A stretch of DNA of 64,000 nt from Agrostemma githago (lineage: Eukaryota; Streptophyta; Magnoliopsida; Caryophyllales; Caryophyllaceae), in contig OY288251.1 of the NCBI GenBank assembly GCA_958450325.1, positions 11,426,001 through 11,490,000 on the forward strand, given 5' to 3'. Shown in pieces: positions 34,501 through 45,476 of this stretch. Below the pieces are notes generated by a model. The model was not told the DNA's origin. It did not search any database and worked only from the letters and a program-made list of their open reading frames with translations. A program made the position numbers and the translations under genes. Position 1 is the stretch's first letter. Each line of letters opens with the position of its first letter.

Positions 34501-34708
34501 CATCATATTGGACCAAACGATCACGTGATATATTCAACCACATAAATAATAGTCGGTTTAAGGTTTGATGATAGCACGACAAAACCAAGTTAGATTTTAA
34601 TCACGTAAGATATGAGCACGACTAAATATATGCTTCGTAATTAATAAAAAAAAGATGTCTACTTGATTATAAAACACTAATTTCAAAAAGCAAATTGTAA
34701 AAAACAAG

Positions 34709-34736
34709 TTTTTTTTTTTTTTTTTTTTTTTTTTTT
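34709..34736. repeat. Poly(T) tract, 28 nt
   Basis: Uninterrupted T run, preceded by AAAAAACAAG. It may be the poly(A) tail of a minus-strand retrosequence, but I see no body attached. The length may be unreliable in assembly. Confidence 0.8.
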
Positions 34737-34894
34737 GTGGTTTTAGTGTTTTACCATATACGAGTAATTGCTTATTAAAAGTGTTGCTTACATGGAGTAT
34801 TTTGAACTTTTTGTCAAAATATTGTTGAAAAATAAAATAATTAACGTTTTGGGTCGGTCTTAAAACTAATTAACAAAATGGGTTTTAAATACTA

Positions 34895-35101
34895 CTCCCT
34901 CCGAGTTCTTATGATTGTCCCATTTACTTTTGGGGTGAAAAATAAAGAATAGAAAATGAGTGATTCAAAAAAGAAGAAGAAAGAGAGATGAATGGGTGGG
35001 TGAATGTGAACCACACATTTATGGCCTAAAATGGAAAGCGGGTAAAAAATTGAACTCAGCCCAAAAAGGAAAATGGAGCAATGTTAGAAACTCGGAGGGA
35101 G
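34895..35101. mobile_element. Stowaway-like MITE
   Basis: CTCCCTCCGAGTTCTTA faces AGAAACTCGGAGGGAG, with TA on both sides (34,893-34,894 and 35,102-35,103); 207 bp. No coding capacity. It abuts the left edge of the MULE arm. Confidence 0.9.
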
Positions 35102-35537
35102 TATTTGTGTAAGAGTATTGCATTTTGCTTCCTTGTAGTTGTAGTTTTTCCTTGTATGTTTTGAGTGACAATAATCACGTAGTTTTTTCTTGTTTTTGTT
35201 GTTGATGTTTTCTTGTTATATTTTCATTCAAAACATTTGTATAAGATGAGTATTGCATTTTAGTTTCTTGTACTTGTAGTTTTTCCTCGTATTTTTCGGG
35301 TGTCAATCTTTAATAATCACGCAGTTATATGAGCAAAGTCAGAGTCGTTGTTGTGGAAAGTCACAGTAATAATCACGTAGTTATATGAGCAAAGTCACAA
35401 CCGTTGTTGAGCAAAGTCACAGTCGTTGTTCAGCAAAGTCCCAGTCGTTGTTCAGCAAAGTCCCAGTCGTTGTTCAGCAAAGTCACAGTCGTTGTTGAGC
35501 AAAGTCACATTTCATTAAGGTCAGAGTTGAATACGTG

Positions 35538-36274
35538 TAGGGCTGTGCACCGGTCCGGACCCGGAGCGGACCCTGATTGACCCTGAACCGGAATCATAAA
35601 TTTCCCTGACCCCGACCCTGAATTGCGAAATACTGGACTTGGACCGACCCTGAAAATTCCAGGTCCGGACCCGGGACCCTGTTGACGGTCTGCTGCAGAA
35701 AGTCAGAAACGAAAATTTAAAAAAAAAATAGAAACGAAAAATTACAAACGAAATAGTAATGAACGAAAAATTAGAAACAAAAATCTAAGAATCAAAACTG
35801 AAGAAGATCAGAAATCGTAATGATATGAAAAAATTTCAAACAAAAAATTGATGAATGAGAAAGACAGAAACGAAGGAACTCACCAGAGAATGACATAAAC
35901 GGCGCCGAAAGAAGATGAACGGCGGGGGCGCGGAGCACCGGTGCCGGAGATTTCACAGTCAGAGGGAGAAAATGGGATTTAGGGTTTGTGAGTGTCTGAT
36001 GGAGGAAACGTAGAGGAAGTGGAGTATTGTTGGATGTTGATTTGCTGTAGTGGGCCGGAGACTAATAGCCCAAAGCCCCAAACCTAACCAATTCAGGGTC
36101 AACCGGTCCGGACCGGTAAAATCCGGGTCTGATCCGGACCGGACCGGAACTCGGAATTCCAAAATTCAGTGGACCGGAGACCGACCCTGATTTTATCATT
36201 CAGGGTCCGATCCTCACTATTCCGGTCCGGTCCGGTCTACTTTTCTGGTCCGACCCTGAATGTGCACAGTCCTA
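35538..36274. mobile_element. hAT-like element with perfect 8-bp target duplication
   Basis: Ends are TAGGGCTGTGCAC and GTGCACAGTCCTA, inverted with one mismatch; AATACGTG flanks both sides (35,530-35,537 and 36,275-36,282). The 737-bp body carries GGTCCGGACC / GACCCTGA words at both ends. The opposite MULE arm provides the unoccupied site (TTACGTGTGTTGCAAG), confirming the borders. There is no transposase frame. Confidence 0.92.
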
Positions 36275-36394
36275 AATACGTGTGTTGCAAGATTCATAGT
36301 TTCTAGGGTTTAATCTAGGGTCTTTTATTTTTTTCCACTTTAGACCACAACTTTGTTGTTATAAAGTTCATTAAAACCTCTGATCTTTGCATTT

Positions 36395-39100
36395 TTGTTC
36401 ACGTATATGTCAGTTGAAGACACAGTTAGTGCTCCTTACGTAGGGCAAAAGTTCGTGGACATCGACGGAGCGTTTGAGTTTTATAAATCGTACGCATGCT
36501 CCTGCGGTTTTGGGGTGAAAAGGTACACGACAACTAGATCCTATGCTATGATGGTTCGATTAAGAAGAAATTGTTGGCTTGTAATAAGGAGGGCCAACCA
36601 GCTCACCAGAGCATGATCAAGTTTTCGAGCAAGCAAGAGAAGGGAAATCAAGAGTTTGTGGGATCGTATGAACCCAAAAGGAATACAAAGTTGACGAGGA
36701 CGTGTTGTGGCGCAAGGATTAGGCTCTGTGCGATGATCGGTGGGTTCTTTATTGATCAGTTCATCGAGGAACACAACCACGACCTTGTGATGGTCAACGA
36801 CAGACAGTTTCAAAAGTCATCTCGAAATCTCTCAAGATATCACAAGGAGATGATAGTTTGAAACTCAAGGGTGTGTAACGTTTATGAACAATGTTGTTAG
36901 TGTTCGTTTGAAGGTTAACTGTGCGTGATTAATACAACTGCAGTTTGTCTGTGCAGCTGAAGATTGGGGCGACCCGGACATACAGGATGTGCAAGGAGAT
37001 GTCGGGTGGATTTTAGAACATCGGAAGTGCTTTGTTCACGAGCAGGATGGTCAATTGTTCATAGACCGGTTCAAGAGTTTGAGGTAAAGTCAGTAGGACT
37101 CTTACTTTGATTACAACGTCGATGGAGGCGGAAGCCTACGTAGGGTTATTCCAGTGCGGAGGAACTACGCGGCATTTGGTGATGCCGTGTCGTTCGACCC
37201 AACCTACGGAACCAACATGGATTCAATGGTGTTCACACCGTTTATCGGCCTGGACAACCACAAACGGTCCGTCACGTTTTGCGAGGCGTTGCTATTGAAG
37301 GAGGACTACGAGTCATTTATTTGGGTCCTCTCCCGCTTCTTGGAAGCCATGAGTGGGAAGGAACCGTGCTATATCATGATAGACCAGGATCCCGTGATCT
37401 TAAAAGCTGTCTCGAAAATATTCAAGGCAGCACACCAACGGTGATGCACGTGGCACATCATGAACAAGGTCCCATCGAAGCACGACAGATCAATAGAGGA
37501 GGCCTCGGAATTCGTGAAAGACCTCAACGCTATCATTTGGGACGATGACATCGAGGCGTCGGAGTTCGACGATAGGTAGCGGCAGATTATGATCGACCAT
37601 GACGCGGTGGGGATCGAATGGTTCGACTACATGTTTGGCATCAGGAGCAAGTGGGTCGTGACGTATTGCAGGGAGGGAGCTGAGGATGTCCGAAATTATG
37701 AGGACGACGCAGAGATCAGAGAGTGAGAACAACTTCTTCAAAAAGTTTAAAGACAACAAGGATACGTTGGTTCAGTTCTGGATGCGATTCGAGAATGCGA
37801 TGGACCAACAGAGGCACACGCAGAAGAGACTAGACAGCGATAACCAGCAGACATATTCCAAAACTAAAACGACGAATCCAATGGAGACCGACGCAGCAAG
37901 GGTTTACACACACGTGGCGTTTGCACAACTTACAGGAAGAGATCAAGTGTTCGCTGTACACGTGCAACGTTCGTGGGTATCAGAAAGAGGACGGGATTGA
38001 AGTGACAACAGTTAGGGATTCCATCCGGGACCGCAACTATATCGTTGAATACAATCCAGGTAGTCTGATTCTGGCATAGCTTTTAGAAAGTCACTGTCTA
38101 CGTTGTGTAGTCACACTCGTATAGTCTGAATGTGACTATACAACCTAAATGGTGTGACTCTAAAATGCGATGAATGTGACTATACAACGTGATGAGTTTG
38201 AGTTTACAACGTAATGAGTTTTATTCTACAACATAATGAGTGTGACTATGCAAACTAAATGGTGTGACTCTGAAATGTGATGAGCGTGATTATATAACGT
38301 AATGCGTTTGATTCTGCAACATACTGAATGTGACTATATGACATAATGAGTGTGACTATACGACCTAATGGGTGTGACTATACACTTTTAGAAAGTCACA
38401 TTCTCTACGTTGTGTAGTCACGGTCCATATGGTTTAGAGTCGCACTCTTTATGTGCGTAATGTCCTTGCAGGCATTGAGGTCAGCTGCACTTGCAGGAAG
38501 TTTGGTCAGTACAGAATTCTCTGCAGGCACGCTATATGGATATATTCTTTCAAAGGGCAGAAGACGATCCTGGAATGGTACGTTGTTGATAGATGGACAA
38601 AGGATGCTCTACGTAATGCCAAATGCACGTCCCCCGACAGAGAGTCGCCTAATCGACGAGAAGGTTGTTACAATCACAAGACTGTTTTCGAAGTTCTATG
38701 AGACTGTTAGTCATGTTAGTAGAATGGGTAAGGACGACGTAAGTAGCTTAGCCGACATCATTCGCGATTTCAGATCCGATGTGGCGCCCCATGCTGATCC
38801 TTGTAGTAAGACACAAGAACTGGAGGAGATCCTTGGCTATACGAGCGCAATTGAAGTAACGATATTGTCCCCGAAGAAAGCCAAGAACAAGGGCAGTGGA
38901 AGCGGATGCTGTCTTCTAAGGCGAAGGCTGCTGCAATTGCTGTGACGCCTAAACGGTTGTGTAACAACTGCAAGAAGATGGAGCATCATGACAAGAGGAA
39001 CTGCCCCAACCCGTTCGCCGAGAGCCCACCTATTGCCGACGTTTCTGTCGATGTTATGGAGGAGGAGGACGTGGTAGGGGATGGAGAAGATTGTTTGTGA
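36395..39100 (+). pseudogene. FAR1-type MULE transposase, broken
   Basis: Pieces in order: FAR1 DNA-binding domain (36,407-36,861; GQKFVDIDGAFEFYKSYA, CGFGVKRYTTTRS, then after a frame change at about 36,540 YDGSIKKKLLACNKEG and EEHNHDLV); KIGATRTYRMCKEMSGGF followed by an in-frame stop (about 36,960-37,025); MULE catalytic domain (37,118-37,500; FDPTYGTNMDSMVFTPFIGL, MIDQDPVILKAVSKIF, a TGA where the Cys of CTWHIMNK should follow HQR); SENNFFKKFKDNKDTLVQFW (about 37,715); SWIM zinc finger VSCTCRKFGQYRILCRHA (about 38,480); zinc knuckle CNNCKKMEHHDKRNC (about 38,960). Such proteins cut and paste MULEs and are the ancestors of the FHY3/FAR1 transcription factors. At least one frameshift and two stops make it non-functional. 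Confidence 0.9.
38080..38445. repeat. About 25-bp tandem array inside the MULE transposase relic
   Basis: GTGACTATACAACGTAATG-like units (variants GTGACTCTAAAATGCGATG and GTGATTCTACAACATAATG) recur about every 23-26 bp. They lie between the DDE and SWIM regions, probably in an intron. Related units recur near 39,375-39,480 downstream of the gene. The same GTGACT words occur in the arms. Confidence 0.75.
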
Positions 39101-39925
39101 ATATCCTCTTTCTGATGTGGACAAAGAAATTTTTGAAACATAAAGAATGTCGACGTTTGAAGGTCAAGGTCCGTGATATTGTTTTCGCTTATCGCGGAAC
39201 TTAATCATTTCTAATACGGCGTAGTCGTAAACTCGTAAATCAGGGACTAAATTGGTTTTGGTCGATTGACTGTAAAAATACAAATCAACGTCCTGAAATG
39301 TCAATCGTTTGAAAAGTAGTCTATCAATTGTTTTTGTAATCATATAATTTTATTGTGATTCTATCTACAACACAATTAGTGTGATTCTACAACATAATGA
39401 GTGTGATTCTAAAACATAATATGTGTGACTATATGACCTAATAACTGACTATACAACGTCAAGTGTGTCTTTGAAATGCGATGCTCATACGTCCATCTTT
39501 GGCTACAAATACAGCTGTGCAAGAACATTACGCACTTAATCTCTATAAAAAATGTTAAAGAATGCTCAACAATAACTGTGATTATGCTCAACAACGACTG
39601 TGACTATGCTCAACAACGACTGTGATTATTACTCATCTGACAAAAAAACCAAAACATCAAGAAAATATCAACTAGAACTAAAAGATACGAAAATGTGATA
39701 CTCGTCTTACAAAAATAATTTTGACTTTATAACAACAAAGCCGTGTTCTGAATATTATCAAGGAGAACAACTGGATTGAATCCTAGAAAGTATGAATCTT
39801 GCAACACACGTAATAAACTCTGATCTCAATTAAATGTAACTTTCATCAACAACGACTGTGACTTTTCTAAACAACGTCTGTGACTATGCTCATATAACAG
39901 CGTAATTATTACAACAAACAGATTG

Positions 39926-40470
39926 AGTACGTGATTCTTCAAGTTTGCAAATTAATGAAATATGAAATACATACATTTCCAAGCATACAAAATTATTTGA
40001 AGTTACCAAAATGCAGAAGTAAATATACTCATCTTACCTCGAACTTGTTCAACAACCTCAAGCATATGACCATTGGAGGAATATTTCGACTGTAAATTCT
40101 CGATGAAAAGTACCATTGGATAGTATAAAGATGAAGCTTGAGTAATTTTTTACAAAAATTTATGAAGACAATTTATTGGAATTATGAAGCATGTAGAGAG
40201 GGAGTGGTTTGATGAGTAGAAAAAATTTGGGTAGAAACAATTTGGGGGATGGAATGAATTAGTTTTAAATGGGTTGAGAGAGATTGAGAGAGGTTGGTGT
40301 GAATTGTGATTGACATGGGGAGCAAATCATGCCTGCTGCTACTGCTGCTGTCAGGAAGCGCGGTTGATTGCATTTTTTTTAAACACGAGATCATCCAAGT
40401 CATTCATTTAACACAAGATCAAGGGCCACAAACATAACTTTCCAACTTACCAATTCACCACCAACTTCCT
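39926..40470. other. No gene seen
   Basis: AT-rich sequence right of the MULE arm. A purine-rich stretch at 40,190-40,320 (GAGAGAGATTGAGAGAGG) and CTGCTGCTACTGCTGCTG near 40,335 are simple-sequence tracts. No domain is visible. Confidence 0.35.
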
Positions 40471-40479
40471 TGATCTTCT

Positions 40480-40508
40480 CTCTCTCTCTAGAGAGAGAGA
40501 GAGAGAGG
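40480..40508. repeat. (CT)n-TAG-(AG)n palindrome
   Basis: CTCTCTCTCTCTAGAGAGAGAGAG forms an almost perfect self-complementary tract. A similar one, CTCTTTCTCTCTCGAGAAGAGAGAGAGAG, lies at 42,702-42,730. The two bracket the repeat-rich block 40.5-42.7 kb. Confidence 0.8.
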
Positions 40509-40616
40509 GGATTACATAAGGATAAGAACTCTTATAAGTTCGTAAGTTCCAGTGTTAAAGTTACACAAAAAGGGCTTAAAGTTACACGAGATGAGTGATA
40601 AAGTTGCACTTTATCA

Positions 40617-40855
40617 CTTGAAGTGATAAAAGTGTTGAATGTTACAGTTTAATATCAATTATGAACAAATGCAACTTTATCGTATGTCATATGTAACTTT
40701 AATATAGACTTACTTACATATAACAGATCAAGTAAGTTCACCATATGTAATTAATTCTATATTATTAAAGTTATAGATGACATACGATAAAGTTACATTA
40801 TTTCAAAATTGATATGAAACTGTAATATTCGACACTTTTATCACTGATAAAGTTC
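40617..40855. repeat. Imperfect foldback, about 90-bp arms
   Basis: Left arm 40,617-40,710 (GTGATAAAAGTGTTGAATG, TTACAGTTTAATATCAATTA, AACTTTATCGTATGTCAT, AACTTTAATATAG) is matched inverted by 40,761-40,855 (CTATATTATTAAAGTTA, ATGACATACGATAAAGTT, AAAATTGATATGAAACTG, ATATTCGACACTTTTATCAC). The loop is about 50 nt. The sequence around the left arm is built of AAAGTTACAC / GATAAAGTTGCA words. It could be a foldback transposon or a small-RNA hairpin source. Confidence 0.75.
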
Positions 40856-40948
40856 AACTTTAGACTCATACATTTATCATCGATGAAATAAATTACGTTA
40901 TTATTATGACTTGTTATTTTTATTTATGTGATCAAGTAATAAAAGTAA

Positions 40949-40975
40949 TATATATATATATATATATATATATAG
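40949..40975. repeat. (TA)n microsatellite
   Basis: About 13 uninterrupted TA dinucleotides. It directly precedes the left end of the next inverted-repeat element. Confidence 0.9.
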
Positions 40976-42710
40976 AAGTAGGATTACATCCTCTATTTTT
41001 TTGTACAATTTACCTTCCATCCTAAGCCATTGAATTTTATCAGATCAATGTCTCAGATTAACTACTTACTCAATGTAAAACCCTAAATTTTTTCTAACTT
41101 CCTCCTCTTTACGTTTATTTGATCAGTTAATTTCAAAGTTGCCCTCTTTCATAAACACACAATTTCTCAATTCTATTCTTCAATTTCTCAACCAAATCAG
41201 TTCTATTCAAGATTAAACTTTTAGGTTAATCTAATTTCAATCTCTAACTCTCAATTTTTTTTCTTCAATATTTCATCAAAAATAGTTTCCACTTAAGGGT
41301 TAAACTTTCAGGTTAAGTTAATTTCACTCTTTAACAGTTTAATTTCGTTCCTTTTTCTACTATGTTTGTTGATTTTGTTTTTGATTTGATCGAAATCAAT
41401 ATGTTAGTAATTTTGTTCGTTTTTTGCATATATCTTGTTATGTACTGCGTTTTTCAATTTTTTTTCAATGGTACTGTGTTTTTAAATTGAAATTATGAAT
41501 ATTACAATATTTATATATGCACAATGAAATAATTGAATATGCACATTGAAATAGTTACATATTATTTCATAGCATGAATTTCTGGATTATTTGACTCAAT
41601 TTTGTGTGTTATTCTACATGGTTTGATACATTATTTGAGTAATTTCTGGATTTTTTACTACAAGATTAAAAATTGAAAATATAAATCTTGCAATATTTGA
41701 ATATGAATAATGAATTAATTAAACATGAACATTACAATACTTGAACAGGAACATTAAAATAACTACATGTTACTTCATAGTATGAATTTTTGGTATTATT
41801 TTATTATGTTATTCCTGTTATTCTATACTATTGTTGCGGTTTTCTATATTATTCTTGAAGTTATTTCATTATATTAGTTACTATGGTTTATAACCAGGAT
41901 TATTTTATAGAGTTTTTATAGTTATTCTATCGCACATATGTGATTATTATACTTCAATTTTATTTATTTTACCGTAACTAACTCTCTCTTTGTTTTTGTC
42001 TTTCAGTGAAGTTCCTTTTGCTGGGTGCATGCAAGATGTTTTATCCCAATACAATAACACGAGTTATTTATTACAATGACTGAGTTTCTACATTGGACTA
42101 AGTACGTAAAATCAGATAATATTATTCTAAAACTGATTATATTTGAGTGTCAGCCAAATATAATAACATAAGTTATTCATTACAATAACTGAGTCTCTAC
42201 TTTAGAATAACTACGTAAAATCAAATAACATTATTATAAAGTTACTTATATTTGAATTCCATCTCAATACATAGAATAACATGATTTATTTATTATAATA
42301 ACTGAGTTTCTAAATTGGAATAACTACGTAACAACAGATAACATTATTCTAAAATTTACGGAGTATTATATTTGAATTTCATCTCAATACAATAACACAA
42401 GTTATTCAATACAATAACTGACTTTCTACATTGGAATCACTACGTATCTACATTGAAATAACTATGTATAACCTGATAACATTATTCTCAGTAAACAATT
42501 TAGTAGTTAACTATAAAATAACTATGTTTCTTCATTAAAATAATCTTGTTTGTACATCGAAATAACTATAAAAATCTGAGAAAAAATAGCTTTGGGGATT
42601 TAAAGAGTTTTAATCTTAGCTCTTGATCATGTGAGATCCAATGATCACAATTAAAAGGTAAATTGTACCAAATTTGACAAATGTACCAGATCCTGCCTCT
42701 TTCTCTCTCG
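40976..42710. mobile_element. Non-autonomous element with inverted ends and 110-bp tandem core
   Basis: The left end has GTAGGATTACATCCTCT and then TTTGTACAATTTACCTT. The right end, inverted, gives GGCAGGATCTGGTACA and then TTGGTACAATTTACCTTTTA. Both ends continue with a 'CCATTGAA/CATTGGAT...GATCA' segment. The core at 42,055-42,500 has four copies (period 108-116) of ACA(A/T)GTTATT(C/T)ATTACAATAACTGAGTTTCTACATTGG...AACTACGTAA. No protein domain is recognised. The superfamily is unknown and a target duplication is not evident. Confidence 0.5.
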
Positions 42711-43014
42711 AGAAGAGAGAGAGAGGGAGGAAGGATCAAGTGAGTCCTCTTATATACATTGAGTCCATGAGTCCAATCTTGGACCATTGATCAAGTGGAA
42801 GATGAATGGTTGTGATTGCTTGAGGTGAAATAAGGAAATAACTAACAAATCTTGGTAAATAGATCATTTCTCTCTCTTCCTTAATTGTTTCAATGCAAAT
42901 CTTCTCTCTCCTATCAATTTTTTAATTGTCTCTTTCTCTCACACAACAAGTTTCTTCAAAATTAAGTTTTTTTCACCTTCACCAAAAAATCATCATTTTC
43001 TTATTGTCATTGTA

Positions 43015-43210
43015 AGTATGTTACTATGTTACAGCCATAACCCATAAACTATGTTACTTTAACTCATACAATGTGTTACTTTAATTCATGAACTGTGTTA
43101 TTTTAACTCATAAAATCTGTTACGTTGTATAATAGTCTCTTGCAAAAACTATTACTTTAACTCATACAATTTGTTACTCATACAATGTAACGCAATCTCC
43201 ATGAACCACT
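43015..43210. repeat. Short-period tandem repeats (TGTTACTTTAACTCATA)
   Basis: ATGTTACTTTAACTCATACA-type units recur about every 25-28 bp, six to seven times with substitutions. The sequence just after (43,200-43,340) has ACAGTCACACATTTT / GCTTACAGTCACACG words, reminiscent of the GTGACT words in the MULE. Confidence 0.6.
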
Positions 43211-43455
43211 CAAATCGCGCTTACAGTCACACATTTTGTACATCAAAGTCACGAGTTGTTAGAAATACAGTTACACTCTTAAATGAATAAAGTCACTTAA
43301 ATCGTGCTTACAGTCACACGTTTTATTTCAGTCTAGTACACGAACACGATACTTACGCCTTGAAGATACCAATTCGGGTTTCTGCACTTTGAATATAGTT
43401 TAGAAGATACAAAACCCAGAATATTATTCAATAGTAGCCGCAAAATGGCAATTAC

Positions 43456-45357
43456 CAATTCTTTTCCAGTAGTTGGAAAAAAATCATCATCACCATCAAC
43501 AAGCATGATCTCATCTCTGGATTAGTTCCAATCAGCCATGGAGAGGCAACTCGTCAATGATGACACCTGGATGGAAAAAAGTGTCATGTTGGATAGCAAT
43601 GGATAATTACTTAATAACAAACTGGCTTCTATGCCAAAAAGAAACTATGTTACCTCCACAACAAAATGACCCTCATAAGAAGAATGACCCCACCAAGGCA
43701 CCAATACACAGGAATACAAAGTGCCGCGAGAATCTCAGCAAGATGTTGATAGCCTGATACAACTTCTATAGCCTATTCTATATAATATTTTCGAATCCTT
43801 CTTGGACAGTGTAAATAGTTCTGCTTTGTTCATCCTATAGTATATCTGATGTATTATCAAGTGTAACACAGTTATATCTTTTTCTTACAAAGGAGAGACG
43901 ATATCTTAATTTATTTAATGTAATACAGCTGTATGTCCAACCCCCTCACGAAGGAGAGCCTTTGATGCACAAAGGCTGCAATATTCTTTACTTATCAAAT
44001 AGATAAAAGTAACTACTAGCTAGCTAGTTCTAAGTTCTAACCATGCAATACAGGACAAATTTTGCTTAGAACGACAAGTGAAAAGAAAAATTAACCAAGC
44101 CAATAAATGACAGAACATACTTCTCCAGCATGGGCAATTCAGGCCCTCGTTTCATCTCATGCAATTCACCCCTGCAGATGTATTCGATCAGATAAGTAAA
44201 ATACAACCTCCGACATTCAACAAAATACTCCGTAAGTAGTACCTTTTCAATTATATGAAAGAGAACACTAAATCATAAAGTAAAAGAAACTCACTTTGCA
44301 TGTATTATTGCAGGAACAGAATGCAGAAGAGCATTAAGAAGCCCTAAAATTTTCCGCGTCTTTCCAGTACCAGGTGGCCCCTAACAAGAAAACAAGCCTT
44401 CAAGATTCAGAAACAATTCCTAGAAGCAGACATACCACAAGTATACTGACACAGGATATATTCAAATTTATGCGCGATGTTTGTTCTAATAGTGGATACA
44501 TCATTATATGACATAAGCTCAACAGTAACATAATTAAATAATGGGGTGCATAAAACAACGTGATGTAATTAATAGATGATCAATTGCTCATTAAAGGGGG
44601 AAATGGTAACCTGAATCAGGACAAAAGGCTTCCGAGATAATCCTGGCTGGACATGAAATAATAATTGGCTAGTGAGAATTGTGAAAGTGTACATTGTAAT
44701 CACTTACTGGAGGAAAATATGATATAGAAAAAAAAACAAAAGAAAGTAAATACTTACACGTATAGCATCCAGTTGAGACTCATTATGATTACTTTCAATA
44801 GATTCCATCAGTTTTGAGGGGATCTCCCATGCAGGGCCATTAGAGTTTACAATGCTGTCAGAAGCTCTCAAAATCACATCCTTAAATGGATTAGAGCAGA
44901 TTGACCGCATAGCAACAAACTCGCGAAAGATTGTTGACAATCTGTTTATCTGCATGAAACAATTGCTTAAAACAACAGTTATTAGGTCCTCAGAGGGCTT
45001 TCATGATAGCCATCTCAAGAAGGATAGCTCATGTTGTCACAAGTTTCATAGTTGCATTTAGTTTCAGTTATTCGCTCATACTCTTACTAGTAAAAGTTAA
45101 TGAGGTACAATAAATCTTCCACTGCTCGTGTGGCCCTAAATAAGCAGAAAATCTTAACACTTTGAAATAAAAATCAGAGATAATGTATTACCTTTGAGAT
45201 ATATAGCATAGGATTCCCTTCACTGAGACATGAGCGCATATTAGCTAGCCTTGTGGCAGGTTTGATCTGATTAATATCAGTACCCTGAACCTCTCCAAGC
45301 AAAAAGACCTTGAGCCTAAGAGAATCCATCTGACGATTTGAGTCATGGCACACTGCA
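43456..45357 (-). pseudogene. Fragment of a SEN1/MAA3-like superfamily 1 helicase, frameshifted
   Basis: Minus-strand exons: about 45357-45192 (DSLRLKVFLLGEVQG, PATRLANMRSCLSEGNP), 44949-44758 (LSTIFREFVAMRSICSNPFK, ESNHNESQLDAIR), 44646-44611 (GLSRKPFVLIQ), 44380-44295 (Walker A GPPGTGKT, then ILGLLNALLHSVPA), 44171-44121 (GELHEMKRGPELP) and about 43548-43456 (SPWLIGTNP, then in another frame RDEIML, DGDDDFFPTTGKEL). Sequence and order match plant SEN1-like RNA/DNA helicases, which resolve RNA-DNA hybrids and act in termination and pollen/embryo sac development. In the last exon one A is missing (CCA-AGA became CCA-GA), shifting frame. The N-terminus and helicase motifs after Walker A are absent. 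It is a fragment; on its right it meets MULE transposase sequence. Confidence 0.85.
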
Positions 45358-45384
45358 GGGATCTAAAGATGGGTGACTTAATGT

Positions 45385-45476
45385 GAACAACCCAAAGATT
45401 GGAGAGCGAAAACAGTTTCTTCAAACGGTTTGAGAACCAGCACAGAACGTTGGTTGAATTCTGGATGCGGTTCTAT
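45385..45476 (+). pseudogene. Short relic of a FAR1/MULE transposase
   Basis: The plus strand reads ESENSFFKRFENQHRTLVEF then WMRF, the segment that in the element at 36.4-39.1 kb reads SENNFFKKFKDNKDTLVQFW. Only about 90 bp remain. The left border meets the helicase fragment, and the right border is the Athila LTR start, so the LTR element inserted into this MULE relic. Confidence 0.8.

Larger units (their letters stand above)
35105..39925 (+). mobile_element. Decayed autonomous-type MULE (FAR1-related) with long inverted arms
   Basis: Left (35,105-36,330) and right (39,560-39,925) regions are inverted copies of each other. Read inverted, the right arm has AATAATTACGCTGTTATATG, then AGTCACAGTCGTTGTTGA, then TTACGTGTGTTGCAAGATTC and ACTTTCTAGG. 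The left arm has these blocks in the same order with small changes, interrupted by a hAT insertion. Both arms contain GAGCAAAGTCACAGTCGTTG-type tandem modules. The interior carries a FAR1/MULE transposase relic on the plus strand. Long arms with internal repeats are common in plant MULEs. Outer ends and a 9-bp duplication were not resolved. Confidence 0.7.
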
